DNA of 64,000 nucleotides from Aporrectodea caliginosa (taxonomy: Eukaryota > Annelida > Clitellata > Crassiclitellata > Lumbricidae): NCBI GenBank assembly GCA_020284085.1, contig JACEVL010000163.1, positions 2,774,761 through 2,838,760 of the forward strand, written 5' to 3'. Position 1 is the stretch's first letter, and each line of letters starts with the position of its first letter. Positions 1-12,125 of this stretch are shown here, in pieces. The position numbers and the translations under genes were made by a program. The notes under the pieces were generated by a model that did no database searches, had not been told where the DNA came from, and saw only the letters and a list, made by a program, of their open reading frames with translations.

Positions 1-1080
1 GATCAATTCAGAGTGAGCGTAAATTCGCTATGAGACAACGTGGCAGATTCGGTTCCCAAGTGAGCCATTTAAAACCAAAGACAGTTGCATTGGCTATATA
101 GACAACAAATTCCAGCGAAATAGACAGAGAAATGCGCTACTCGTAACTGTTAGTACAGTCGTTGCTAATCGATATAAATATGTCTTACACAGACGCTGAT
201 GTGCGTATAATGCGTTTGCATGTTTGAGAGTTCTTGCAATGCTGAACATCTCTCATTTTTCTCTTACAGTAGAGAATCATTACAACTTAACTATAGCTAA
301 TAATTTACAAGTATATTCAATAGTAGGCTTGCATGCTCTGCGCAGATTATATCTGAAAGTGTGCGATTGTCAATTGTCTGGTGCCAAAGATACCATCATT
401 GAGTACAGTCAGAGTTTAAGTATAAGCCAGCTTCAGATACACTTTCATAAGGAAACCATAAAACAGTGGCAACATTTGGTCAGTTTTCAGTTCATTGGCT
501 TTTATATACGTCGGCCGATTAGGCGTTTAGCTCCGTTGGTTTAAACGCTGTGCTTATGGAAAGAGGAAAGTCCATCTGCGTATATAGAGGTCCAGCGGAG
601 TTGGGTGCCCCACCCATCGGACCCATAGAGACACCGTATCTCGATTGAGATGGTCCGTTACGCGCAGCGAATGCCGACGATCAGAAGGCCCTCGATGTAG
701 GCTACGTTGAAAATTATCGACAGCTCATTGGAAGGACGGATCCTTCCGCAGCCCCACGTGACCCGTTCAAGTGGAAACCGGTTTCCCACAAGGATCCCGT
801 TCGGTTCAATGAGTAAGAAAGACATTTGTCAGTCGTAGAGATATGAACGTAACTGATACTATCGGCAGCAGTAGACAGTCGTGTTGCTCTTACTTTTTGT
901 TTAGTCCAGACGATAAGGAAGTCGACAGATATGGTCACCAGAGACCAACTGCAAAAAAGTCGAGGAATGAAACCATTGTTAATCTTACTGTGACTAACTA
1001 CCATCAGTGCAAATCATAATTATCCGTGTTCATTATTTATTATTTTCTTCAATGCTTTATTACAAGTCGTCAATTATTAT
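1..1080. other. Unassigned upstream sequence
   Basis: No gene, RNA or recognisable repeat. Short ORFs here have no motif and no splice context. Confidence 0.4.
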
Positions 1081-1084
1081 TGCA

Positions 1085-1255
1085 ACTGGAGGGTTGCGGG
1101 TTCGAATCCACCTCAAGCCGCCGCGTAGGGACCCTGGGCAAGTCCTTCACTCGCAATTGCTCATGCGCTTCGGCGTGAAACTCCGATTCAGTGTCCGCGC
1201 TGTAGTCGGGAGCGCCTCTGAGTAGAAATCTTTAAGGGGCGCTATAACAAGTGCT
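1085..1255 (+). mobile_element. 5'-truncated tRNA-derived SINE (V-SINE-like)
   Basis: A pol III B box (GGGTTCGAATCC) is followed by ACCCTGGGCAAGTCCTTCAC, which resembles the conserved V-SINE core. The tail GGGAGCGCCTCTGAGTAGAA...AGGGGCGCTATA is shared with many other copies and with LINE 3' ends in the window. The A-box half of the tRNA head is missing or decayed. Confidence 0.65.
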
Positions 1256-1669
1256 CATACATACATTATTGTGTAATCTTTATTCATCATAGGTCAACAG
1301 TAATCGAATCTTGTTTATTGATAATTGTTCATGGAATAATAATAATTGACAACAATGATAATAATAAATTATTACTACAAATTGTCGCTAATACTAATTA
1401 CCACGAATTCTTATTACATTATAAATTATTATTAATTCATTCAACCTCTGCACAAAGATTCGCTTCTAGAGGCCGTGTCCAGATATATCTTAGAGCTTTA
1501 GCGGTTTGCTGACGCTGCCTGCTCCAGCCGTGCATCGACGCTGTATAAGTCTAACATGGTAAGATCGGGGAGGGGATTGTTTTGACCATCTTAAGTTCTG
1601 CTTCGCCGTGCAGACGGCTTTTACAAAGTTGAGGTCGGACCTAAGTATTAAGCAGCTTGACGAACTGAT
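1256..1669. other. AT-rich spacer
   Basis: AT-rich DNA with ATT/AAT runs to about 1440, then unassigned sequence. No supported gene. Confidence 0.4.
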
Positions 1670-1868
1670 ATTGAGACAAGGAGACATTGAGTGGTACCAA
1701 GGAGACATTGAGTGGTACCAAGGAGACATTGAGTGTTACCTAGGAGACATTGAGTGGTACCAAGGAGACACTGAGTGGTACTAAAGAGAAACTGAGTGGT
1801 ACCAAAGAGACACTGAGTGGTACCAATGAGACATTGAGTGGTACCAAGGAGACATTGAGTGGTGCCAA
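1670..1868 (+). repeat. 21-bp minisatellite, about nine units
   Basis: Tandem units of GAGACATTGAGTGGTACCAAG with a few substitutions. The period is divisible by three, which creates repetitive pseudo-ORFs on both strands. Confidence 0.93.
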
Positions 1869-2544
1869 GGACGTCCATCTGATAGCACAAGAATCTAGGC
1901 ATCACCTGGTTTGCTACTGAATCTCAGGAAATGCGAGATTGCCTGCCATAAAATCCTGGTATCGATCGTTGACCCGGCGTTCCACATATTTAATAAAATA
2001 ACCTTCGAGGAGATGACCTTGTTCAGTGCACCGGTGATGTCAGGACCAGCTGTGGATAGGATCGTAGCCGTGAAAGATGACGGTCTCTAGAGAGCAATTG
2101 CAAGACTATCTCTACTTCATGCAGATGACGCTCAGGTTCCGCGAAACAGTTTAAGTGTTCCACAGCTGTTAGATAGTATGCGATCGGCCGTTTGTGTTGA
2201 TTGCCCGGGCATTGCTCGTTTCGACCAGCTGTTGAGAGATGGTTAACTTGAATGTGAAGCTTGACGATGATCTCTGACTCAGGCTTCGTTGCCCCTGAGA
2301 AATGGAGACGTGGGAGTTCGCTGCGCTGCTACACTCTTCGTCTTCCCGGCTTCTGCTGCGAGCACAAGCGAACTTCGGACTTTGCATCCTGCCTCCCAAC
2401 ATAGCTGAGATAGAGTAATGGACACAATAATATTTTGACAATAGATTTATATTTTATCAATGTTTCAAGTCATAAGAAACTATAGATTACTGTCAAGTAC
2501 AATGATGCCATGTAAATAGACCTAGATACGCACTTGCGGATAAT
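1869..2544. other. Unassigned sequence
   Basis: No recognised gene. One 90-codon ORF on the minus strand (2169-2441) has no motif or splice support. Confidence 0.35.
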
Positions 2545-2760
2545 GCTAAAAGTACAAATGTTGATTTCTCAAACGTATTTTGAAAAACTATTTTCAAAAG
2601 TATTTTCAAAATAATATTTTATTTTGTATTTTCAAATGCTTTTGAAAAAATATTCTGTAAAAGCATTTTAAAAATACTTTTGGTTTACAATATACTTTTG
2701 AAAAGTATTTTATTTTTGTATTTTAAAAATACTTTTCAACAGTATTCCCCATCACAGCTG
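2545..2760. repeat. AT-rich inverted repeat, possible hAT MITE remnant
   Basis: Repeated TATTTTCAAAAGTATTTT-like blocks in both orientations. The right edge reads AGTATTCCCCATCACAG; its complement starts CTGTGATGGGGAATACT, similar to hAT termini. No matching left end or target duplication was found. Confidence 0.35.
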
Positions 2761-4274
2761 AGATACTATGCGAACTAGTGAGTTCTGAGAGGATGGCCTG
2801 ACAGTTGCGAACTACCAAAGGCACCTTTGGTCAACAAGCATTCTATCGTTTTGCTGATTCCTTCTTGAAGTGGCGTGAGGTTAGCCCATTAAAGCTAAGG
2901 ATTGCAGAACAAAAACAGTTTGGATGAATGCCCGGGCCTCTTCACGAATTAACAATTTGTCGATTGAATTTAAATATAAAATTTACGCCTCTTATAGCGA
3001 CTGTATGTCCTCAACCCTGCTCATTTGTCAATGAATTGAATCGGGTGAGATCCTCAAAACCGCTGTCCGCTAGCATGGGCGCCACTTCGCTTCAAGGTGC
3101 CCGCGTACAAACCGTGCTATAGCTCGAGATTTAAATCTCTGAAATAAACCAGCATCTAGAGGCGCACCGCGATCTGCAAGCTGTCTAACACAGACGCGCA
3201 TGGGAGGCAGCCTACGTTCTAATATATTTTAGCGCATTTGCGGTGAATTTATTCATATTTACGTGTGTTTTACAAATCTTCATATGCTAATAATAATAAT
3301 AATGCCTGTTAGGGCAGGCACATGTTTGTAGCCAACGGGTTGCCATCGAATGACATGACAACAATCCAACAGCGGTGCAACGAGTTATCACCTCACTTTG
3401 TAATGAATATAAAGTGGTTAAAGATTGATGGACACGCCAATCGAGCCACTCCTAACGATCATAAATTAATTGGAACTGTGTACTCGACGAATCCATCTAT
3501 GGCCGGTCGTTCGATAACATCCGCCATTCAGACCCACTGACTGACTCTGCCATTGATCCGCTAATAGCGAATGTTATCTGCGTTGGCATTGTTTCCAGAA
3601 AGAATCAAAGAGACATTATTGGTATCTATCAATACAATGTACACATGCACCATAGTGACTTTGCTGTGTATGTCTATGTACATGTATGTCTAGCTGTCTC
3701 TATCCCTCTAATTTGTTCTCCTCTATTTCATCCTCTGGCTCGATCAATTCTGTATCCGCATATTATAGGTATTATGTTTGTGTGTGTGTGTGCATGTATG
3801 TGTATGTTTGTATGTGTGTAAGTGAATGCGTGTCCTATACTCATAGCTATGCATATTATTAATTCGACATAGTATGTATATATATATAGCCTATGTATAT
3901 CATATATATAAATATCAAAGAGTGTCAGTGTTTTGAGAGGCGGAGTGGAGACATTTGTTGCTGTGGTTTTTGTCGATAGGTGGCTCTCTTTAGAGACTCC
4001 ATTCTCTGTGTTTGTTATTCGAACGCTGCATTGGCGCCTGCTAAGCGGACGACATTAGTCAGCGGGAATAATGCTGTACCAGCCCACAGGATACTATATA
4101 TATATATATATATATATACAGGATACTATACATGCATATAGGAGACTACGTATATCGGAGACTAGATATATACGAGAGGATATATATGCTGTGCATAGGA
4201 GTTCGTCCGCTTCAGTTGGCCTGTACTCGGAATTACATCGGGGTTGGGTTTTCGGAATTGAACTCAATATAGGC
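2761..4274. other. Unassigned sequence with TG and TA microsatellites
   Basis: A TG-rich tract lies near 3775-3835 and TA runs near 3875-3910 and 4088-4120. No supported gene. Confidence 0.4.
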
Positions 4275-4590
4275 CTATAATATAATTCATTCATTCATTC
4301 ATTCTGGAAATTTATATAGCGCCCCTTCAAGAAATCTACTCAGAGGCGCTCCCAGCCCAGCCACGGCAAAAGTAAAAAGACTTGAGTGATAATGTAGTCA
4401 GATCGGTAGGAAAATGAACCGGTTTCCAATCAGTGGAACCAGTTTCATTGATTTGGATTACAGTGGATCGGACACTTAACCAGGATTCGGATTCAAGTGT
4501 CCTAAACTGAAAGGCACATAGATCAAAGCAACAGACGTGAACAAATGGCGCTATATCAATTGCCTTTATACCTACATGCATACATACATG
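4275..4590 (-). mobile_element. SINE/LINE 3' tail copy with ATTC repeat end
   Basis: On the minus strand it runs into GGGAGCGCCTCTGAGTAGAT...GGGGCGCTATATAAAT and ends in a GAAT tetranucleotide run, the same tail as the copies at 1085 and 44770. The upstream body is unassigned. Confidence 0.6.
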
Positions 4591-4674
4591 ATACATACAT
4601 ACACATGGTTTATAAGAATGTGGTTATATTTAATCAACAGGCCTCACTTTAAGTGTCAGTTACTGTCATCGCTC

Positions 4675-4720
4675 ATTTATATAGCGCCATTCATCAGAGC
4701 CGCTCGATATTTGAATTGCT
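4675..4720 (-). mobile_element. Short tail copy of the same repeat family
   Basis: Contains ATTTATATAGCGCCATTCATC and AGAGCCGCTC, a decayed copy of the shared tail. Confidence 0.4.
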
Positions 4721-4795
4721 TCTCTTATTTCAGTATATGAAGGATGAACACATATTTCATAATACTGATGGTATCGTCAGGTAACACATCCAAGG

Positions 4796-4957
4796 ATGTT
4801 ACTTTATCTGCTTTTGTCGTCGAGCCATTCATATGAGGGGAAATCTGCGATGGCTCGATCCAGATCCTTCGCCTGCAAAGGTCCTTCTCTGTGGAATGGA
4901 CTTCCTCCACCGGTTCGCTCTGCCATCCTTTCTGGTAGTCTCTCCTCGTCTTTTTAT
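4796..4957 (+). pseudogene. L2/CR1-like LINE C-terminus, left part
   Basis: Encodes ARSRSFACKGPSLWNGLPPP then VRSAILSGSLSSSF, the typical end of ORF2 in L2/CR1-group non-LTR elements (SRAFxxxGPSLWNxLPxxIR). It is cut in mid-frame at 4957; the rest resumes at 6197 after a foreign tandem array. Confidence 0.8.
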
Positions 4958-6196
4958 CCATCTAGTTTAACTTACGGAAATCTTGTTTGTTTGTTTGAGC
5001 CACAGGCTAAAAGTCAAATCTTGCGACGACTAATTCGATCACTTACAATCATTCAATCGTCCTGAAACTTGGCAGATAGACTCGCCCTCGCAGACACTTC
5101 ATTCTATAAAAATTTCAGCTCCCCCCAAAAAGGCAAGCTTATAGAATCGGGGACTCAACTTTTCGAATCGGGGAATCCCCTTTTCCGATACGTAGCGTTG
5201 TCATTGGCCGCAACAAAAACGGGCGCGCTGCCTGATTAAACGCACGCTATGTCGTAAAATGAACGCGGACTATATATTTGTAGAGGTAACTGCTTCGTAA
5301 GACGCATTATAGGATACTAGATGGATATAGTAAAAAACTTTGTTTTTACGGGCTGTATTTTATTATTATCCATCTAGTTTAACTTACGGAAATCTTGCTT
5401 GCTTGCTTGCTTGAGCCACAGGCTAAAAAGTCAAATCTTGCGACGACTAATTCGATCACTTACAATCATTCAATCGTCCTGAAACTTGGCAGATAGACTC
5501 GCCCTCGCAGACACTTCATTCTATAAAAATTTCAGCTCCCCCCAAAAAGGCAAGCTTATAGAATCGGGGACTCAAATTTTCGAATCGGGGACTCCCCTTT
5601 TCCGATACGCAGCGTTGCCATTGGCCGCAACAAAAACGGGCGCGCTGCCTGATTAAACGCACGCTATGACGTAAAATGAACGCGGACTATATATTTGTAG
5701 AGGTAACTGCTTCATAAGACGCATTATAGGATACTAGATGGATATAGTAAAAAACTTTGTTTTTACGGGCTGTATTTTATTATTATCCATCTAGTTTAAC
5801 TTACGGAAATCTTGCTTGCTTGCTTGCTTGAGCCACAAGCTAAAAAGTCAAATCTTGCGACGACTAATTCGATCACTTACAATCCTTCAATCGTCCTGAA
5901 ACTTGGCAGATAGACTCGCCCTCGCAGACACTTCATTCTATAAAAATTTCAGCTCCCCCAAAAAGGCAAGCTTATAGAATCGGGGACTCAAATTTTCGAA
6001 TCGGGGAATCCCCTTTTCCGATACGCAGCGTTGTCATTGGCCGCAACAAAAACGGGCGCGCTGCCTGATTAAACGCACGCTATGACGTAAAATGAACGCG
6101 GACTATATATTTGTAGAGGTAACTGCTTCATAAGACGCATTATAGGATACTAGATGGATATAGTAAAAAACTTTGTTTTTACGGGCTGTATTTTAT
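4958..6196 (+). repeat. Three tandem ~410-bp units inserted in a LINE
   Basis: Units start at 4958, 5370 and 5787, so periods are 412 and 417, with a third of about 410. They are nearly identical, so the expansion is recent. Each unit begins CCATCTAGTTTAACTTACGG. About 50 bases before its end it carries ACTAGATGGAT, the complement of its own start, like inverted termini. Each also has the palindrome GGGGAATCCCC (GGGGACTCCCC in unit 2) and a variable TTGC/TTGT run. No coding capacity seen. Confidence 0.92.
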
Positions 6197-6305
6197 TCTA
6201 AACTAAAATCCTGCCTTTTCCCTCAGGTTGCTCGCACTGGGAGCGCTTCTGAAAGGCTTTTGCTGTGAGAAGCGCTTTATAAATAGCCAAATACAATACA
6301 AACCT
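6197..6305 (+). pseudogene. L2/CR1-like LINE 3' end, right part
   Basis: Resumes the broken frame with SKLKSCLFPQVARTGSASER, followed by GCGCTTTATAAATAGCC and ATACAATACAA. The last part corresponds to the LINE end at 55140-55225, and fixes the exact interruption point. Confidence 0.78.
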
Positions 6306-7035
6306 GACCCTCATCTGGATCAGATGATACTAATAAAGTCCCACGAATGTCGGATAGCGTCGGAACCATTGCTTTGATGGATCGACTCAGTCAACGCGAT
6401 TATCTAAATCAGCCTAATTTTGATTTAGAGCATTCGTTGTTTCTCATTAATTCAACAACCATTTGAAACTGCTGATGCTGCGCAGAAATATTTTTCGGTC
6501 AGTCATTGGTCACCAGACGATGTATAGAAACGATTGCATTCCTTGTTGACATGATTGACAACACCATCCTTCATGTCTAAGGGCCAATCATCGATACGTA
6601 CTTAGACGACGGTCTGAACGACCAGAGGCGCTATGATCAATGATCCGAAATGTTCCAGAATCACTTGAAACGATCATCTGATGGTAAGCTAATAGAACGA
6701 AAGCATTAAGACGTTGATTGAGCATCTGCCACTGTGCATTTGCAACTGCCACAGATCTACACGGCAGGCAGACGAAGGCCGACGTGCATCACACGACCTA
6801 CATTCTATGAAACGATAAATATATCTGTTTCGTCGACGTACGCCTTGAATTATTAATATCATAATGGAACCATGACAGTATTCTGTCAGATTAGGTCCAT
6901 AGTCAGACTGATTTAATTAACTCTAAATAAGGTAGACTGAATAAAAGGGAAATTAACCTAAAACGGACTGAAGAAATTAAGTCGATTGTACGAAACAGAA
7001 TTGTGAAATAAAACTGCGCTTGTCTCTCATTGCCT
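6306..7035. other. Unassigned sequence
   Basis: No recognised gene or repeat. Confidence 0.35.
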
Positions 7036-7318
7036 TTTCATACTGTGAAAAAGACAGCGCTGCCTATTTCGGTCTTGCATATTGGAGGGACAGAAGTCGT
7101 TGCAAAACAATTGTTTGAAATATGGCACTAAATTGGACCAAGTCGAAATCGAAATAATTGTAGACGTCGAAATAACGATTACGTAATCAAAATAAACATA
7201 ACCATCTGGACACTGCCCATATGGAACCCATTTCGGACACATATTTCATACTGTGAAAAAGACAGCGCTGCCTATTTCGGTCTTGCATATTGGAGGGACA
7301 GAAGTCGTTGCAAAACAA
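7036..7318 (+). repeat. Perfect 75-bp direct repeat, copies 208 bp apart
   Basis: 7036-7110 and 7244-7318 are identical by eye (each contains AAGACAGCGCTGCCTATTTC), separated by 133 bases of different sequence. This looks like a recent local duplication. Confidence 0.9.
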
Positions 7319-7780
7319 AGGACCAAATATTTTATGAGCAGGTTGCGTGATCATCGTCAATCTAAACGGAACTGGCCAAAACAAAGGAAGACAGGATAAT
7401 AGCAACGAAAATATTCACTGGTCAGAGAGAGAGAAAAAAGAACGCCTACGCGGAAAGGACACAGACAGGAATTCAGGCAGAGACAGACTAAGATAAGAGG
7501 AAGGCAATGAGACACAGGGCTAAATCGGACAAAGGCCATAAGACTTGAATACAAAGCGACCATGAAAATTGAGAAACAGAGTTAGATGAGTAGAGAGAAG
7601 CACAAACCAAGTGAAAGAAATGCAAACCATTCATGTTGGTAGACATTGATCAAGACTTACGCAGATAGACATGGTAGGTCTGTAGAGAGACACAGTCATG
7701 TACAAAGCCATACAGGAGCATTGAAAACGCTCTGAATGTCACTCGCCTTTTACAATTTCAGAAAGGCGCTGAACAAATAA
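7319..7780. other. Purine-rich unassigned sequence
   Basis: No gene supported; the minus-strand ORFs are shadows of low-complexity GA-rich DNA. Confidence 0.35.
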
Positions 7781-8035
7781 CCAGCTACATGCATACCTAC
7801 ATGAATGCATACACACACATACATACATTGATTCAAGTATTTACATACATACATACTTACATGAATGCATGCATGCATGCATGCATGCATGTATGTATGC
7901 ATACATGCGCACATAAATTCGCTTATTCACTCATACATATGCGATTACATAAATGCATAGATACACATGCAGACATACATAAAGTTTTATTCATAGACTA
8001 CATGTATGTATGTATGTATGTATGTATATGGCCAT
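7781..8035. repeat. CATA/CATG microsatellite cluster
   Basis: Imperfect ACAT, ATGC and GTAT tetranucleotide runs. Confidence 0.85.
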
Positions 8036-8110
8036 TTATATAGCGCCTTATAAGAAACTCACGAAGGCGCTAAACGTGACTACCCAACAGATCTAAACAG
8101 ATGCGACTTA
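8036..8110 (-). mobile_element. SINE/LINE tail copy
   Basis: TTTATATAGCGCCTTATAAG then GAAGGCGCTAAAC matches the shared tail in minus orientation. Confidence 0.5.
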
Positions 8111-8782
8111 AGAAGTTTCGAAAATGAAAATGTGCATACATCCAAACATACATACATCCATACATAAATAAGCCTACATACAACCTTACATAAACAAATA
8201 CAAACCTGCATATACGAGTACTACAGTATAGTTTTCTGTCACCTGAACGTATCCGCTTCAAGATAAACCTCCTCACGTATGATGCACACTCAAATAATCT
8301 GCAATACTGCTTAAGGTTACAGCACCCCATGGTTACACCCTGTAGCTATGCTGTTAATGGCCGATCCTCTCTTAGATCAGCATCTGCTGGAAAGTGTGTT
8401 GTTCTTAGCAAACGACTCTTTATGTCCGGTGTTCATTTACAGTCGCTGGTCCATCCATAGGGAACTCCTCCCCCTATATTCACAGCTCTTCAACTGAGGC
8501 TGTCTCAATTGAAAACCTAACTCTTGCCTTCTGTTTACGGTTGTTAATTTTTCCTATTGATCCTTCAATGTGCTCTACTAATTTTGCAAGAGGGTTTTAT
8601 CCAATTACAGTATTATGGTATTGTATTGCATACATGCATATAATCATACATGCATAGAGAAGGACGCAAAGGGATATAGAGGCACACAAAAACATACATA
8701 GTTACATACACAAACGAAAGATAGACCACATAAAACCGGTCATTAATAATCTTTGAATTGACATCACTGCGGATAAGACTTA
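8111..8782. other. Unassigned sequence
   Basis: No recognised gene; weak CATA microsatellite near 8630-8710. Confidence 0.35.
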
Positions 8783-10452
8783 TACACTGTAAATCCTCAG
8801 AACGCCGGACGCGTCCGGCAGCACATCTGAGGCGTTCTATAAATTAACACGGGCGTTTAAAAATATGAACGCGCGTGTTCAATACGACGCGTCGTGCGTT
8901 CAAGTTATGGAAAACAGACATGTAGCCTACGTCAAAGACGCTGTAACTGTATAGACCTATAGGTCTAAGGGGAAAATTCTCCATGATAGGCCTGCTTAGA
9001 AATGCAGAATTTATTATGTAGCGTAAATGTTTAAAAAATTATCGAAATCAAGTCAGAAGACTGTCAAACAACGATAATGGCGCGATACAGGCTAACAATC
9101 AAAATCGACATGTAACACTGAAGCGTACACGATCAAAAACAATTATAAATGACATGAATAATCTTTTAATTCATATAGAATTTGTACGTGAAGTAAGTTG
9201 AATATAAGTGTAGGCTACGTTGGAGCTGCATTTTTGAACACCGGCGTTCAATTAAGGACCCGTTGGGATGCTATATTTGAACGCATGCGTTCAATCTCTG
9301 GCCACTACATGATGAATATTAATCACGTCTTCGTCCGCGAATCGTGATCTGTCCATAAATAGTTCTTTAAGTTTGTGTTACATATTCAGTCGGGCATCGC
9401 AGTAGAAATTTTTATGAAATTGAGATATTATAATAATCTTATGTTTCGCTTTGGTTACGATATATTTTTTCATCTTGCAAAGCAAGCTAAACCATGTGCC
9501 CAACGAGGCTCATGAATATTAATGATGTCTACGTACGCGACCCAATTTCGTTTAGGGCGGAATGGCGGTTATGTTTCGAAGTGCTGGTATGCTGAAGTCT
9601 TATTTTTAACGAAATTGCGTAAAAATCAGTTGGACAGGTTCGTTTTGTGCTTTAAATTGTTGTAAAACTACACAAGCGTGAGTATGACTTCGCACGAAAT
9701 GTACAAACGTAACCTCATAATTATATTCGGCAAGCATTTAGTATCGTGGTGCATGTATTTTTCTCCCGTAATTTTAGGCGTCGTGAGAGTCGGTTAGGGT
9801 CAGGTTTTATATTCAATTGCAAACTGCAAAGTAGGGCCAATTTTAAGACGCCATGTAGCGGGCCTGTAGCCTAGTCCTTGTAATGTCGCAACTTCTGATT
9901 CCTCGGTTTCATTGATGAAAGGTAATTAGCCCATTTAGCACTTAACATGGATATTAATTGCTTTCGGTGCGATTCTTGTTTTTTTGTAATAGTTGTGTTG
10001 AAGATCAGTGACATTTGATTCAGAAATTTTCCTGGGGTGTAATTTTTATCACAATTTTTCATTGCTGTAAATTTACCAACATGCAAAGAGCAATTCAATG
10101 TTCCATGGTGAAAAAAATACCCAGGGTAGTTAATAATCACAGCATTCAAATTACTTTTGAATGTAACTTCTTCTCAAGGATGTATATATAACACTTTAAT
10201 TAGCTGAATGTTCACACCATTTTATAAACTAAAATTGATACATTTCAACTGCTAAAATATATTTCTATATTTGATATTTGCAACCCATCCAGTTTACCTA
10301 AACTATAGACAATGATGACTTGTAAATTGCCTCTGTCTGTGTCTGCCTGTCTGCCTTTCAACCTACATAATGTTCAGTCAAACTTCATCTATTACAGTTT
10401 TATATTATACACTGTAGTACCAGTCATTTTGAATGTTGTGCACTTTGTTTCA

Positions 10453-10687
10453 GAACATTGCAGACAGTGCTGTAGCACAGTCTTTGGAGACAGCGGAGAA
10501 TGAGCCCCTGCACATCGTTGTTCTGACAGTGGGCAAAGCCGTTCTCATTGTGGGTGACACAGCTGTGACTAAAGTGCCAAAGAGCGATATTCTGAGTGCC
10601 ACCCTGCTGCTGCTTGTCTCATACTATGTTTTCGACCTAGAATACCCTAGGTGTTATGCTATTTTTTGGGTATTCTCCAGACTCTAG
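10453..10687 (+). pseudogene. Possible last exon inside the palindrome-rich element
   Basis: A TTTGTTTCAG acceptor precedes an open frame encoding NIADSAVAQSLETAENEPLH, later KSDILSATLLLLVSYYVFDL and EYPRCYAIFWVFSRL, then a stop. The ending L(L)xSYYVFDLEYP resembles the C-termini of repetitive SAMD3-like proteins of aquatic animals; that is recalled similarity only. No upstream exon found, so it may be a relic. Confidence 0.4.
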
Positions 10688-11611
10688 CAATTATATGGAC
10701 ACCAGCAAGCATTGCAAATTTTTCATTAAGAAACTGTGCTGTTACGGAAAGTTTGCCGGAGTCATTACCCAATGATTAACCATAATATCTTATCCTGTGA
10801 CACTGACAAAATCTGAAAGAACTATTCATTATTGGCAGGATTTTCTGTGTGCTAAAGTTGAATGTGGAATTTGAATGTTTACAATTATCATCAGTGTCAA
10901 TGGCATTGTTGTAAATTTCTTGTTAATTTGGGATATAAGTAGTTTTGTGTTCTGTTGGGATTGCATGTGTGGTTTCATATTTTTGATTAGCATTTGAATT
11001 TATATTTTAATGTCCTTGAGACTTGCTAATGGGTCATCCACATCCGTAAAGATGGATGGTCATACAAATGCAGACAAGGGGAGGAAGTCTTATGACTTAA
11101 GCAGATGTCCAGATGGGTCTACAACTCTACATGTACAAAGCTTGTAGTTCAACCTGTGTTTTAAGCACCATACTTCAGTTATAAGATGGAGGACATTGAT
11201 TTAAGTTTTTATAACTTTAAGTGCAGTAATTGACTTATGGAAACTTGCTTTAATTTCAAATTGCAAGTACTCAGACATTTCAATTATGCATTGGAAATTA
11301 AAATTATAGAACAAGTAGTTTAGTAAGGATGTCCTCTGTATGGTAGTACATTATTACTGTTAATTGGCTTTGGAGTGCAGAGGTCTGCAAAATGGGAGGG
11401 TACTTAAGGCCAAAAGCGGACAAGGGGTGAGGGTCCAAGGAGGTACTTTTTGCAGGCGTCCTTAATAGACGACCCCTTACTGTGCAATTGCATTGAAGTA
11501 TGATTATAAAATTATAAATTCATATCTCATAATTCTGACTTTCAGATATAGCTGTGCTAATATTTTATCTTAATTTTTGGACTGCATTACTGTAGCATGC
11601 AATTGCTTTCG

Positions 11612-11613
<2 letters not shown>

Positions 11614-11664
<51 letters not shown>

Positions 11665-11680
11665 ATTATATATATAATAT
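11614..11680. repeat. TA dinucleotide microsatellite
   Basis: Alternating TA run, slightly interrupted near the right end. Confidence 0.95.
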
Positions 11681-12125
11681 ACGTGTTGTATTTCAACTGT
11701 GCAAATTTGGGTTCATGGCAAGTGTTCATATATATTGAGAACACTAGTGTTAATGAAGGGCACATTGTTGTGTTCTGTTCATGAGCACTAGCGTTTAGAG
11801 CAGGTTTTAAACGCCCGGACGCGTTCTATTAGTGTTATATTTACGCGTTAAAGAATTTGCACACGTCATGCGTTAACGAGTAGAACACCCATCAAGCGTT
11901 TAAAAATCGTAACACTAGTGTTCAGAAAGTTAATGCTAGCGTTAACATTAGAAACGCCGGACGCGTTCTATTAGTGACGCGCATAGGTGTTCAATAATCA
12001 TAACACTAGTGTTCAAAAACTTAATGCCAGCGTTAACATTAGAAACGCCCGGACGCGTTCTATTAGTGTTACAATTTGGCGTTTAAAAATGTGTTCTAGT
12101 TGTGAACACTCGGCTTTAGAGTGTA

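Larger units (their letters stand above)
8785..12123. mobile_element. Putative 3.3-kb inverted-repeat element with palindrome-rich ends
   Basis: The left end reads CACTGTAAATCC and the complement of the right end reads CACTCTAAAGCC (10 of 12 equal). Both are flanked by TA, a possible target duplication. Subterminal zones at 8796-8920, 9237-9300 and 11740-12110 are packed with short palindromes such as GCCGGACGCGTCCGGC, TTGAACGCATGCGTTCAA and AACACTAGTGTT (three times). CGTTCTATNA...GGCGTTTAAAAAT blocks occur at both ends in the same orientation. A possible coding exon lies at 10453-10687. Superfamily not recognised, and the end assignment rests on a short match. Confidence 0.45.

Noticed and set aside
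1670..1868. CRISPR array
   Set aside because: Direct tandem units with no spacers; eukaryotic minisatellite. The same applies to 29165-29488, 38898-39012 and 57806-57985.
4958..6196. Hammerhead-ribozyme retrozyme array
   Set aside because: Tandem small units suggested it, but I found no CTGANGA/GAAA core on either strand of the unit by eye.
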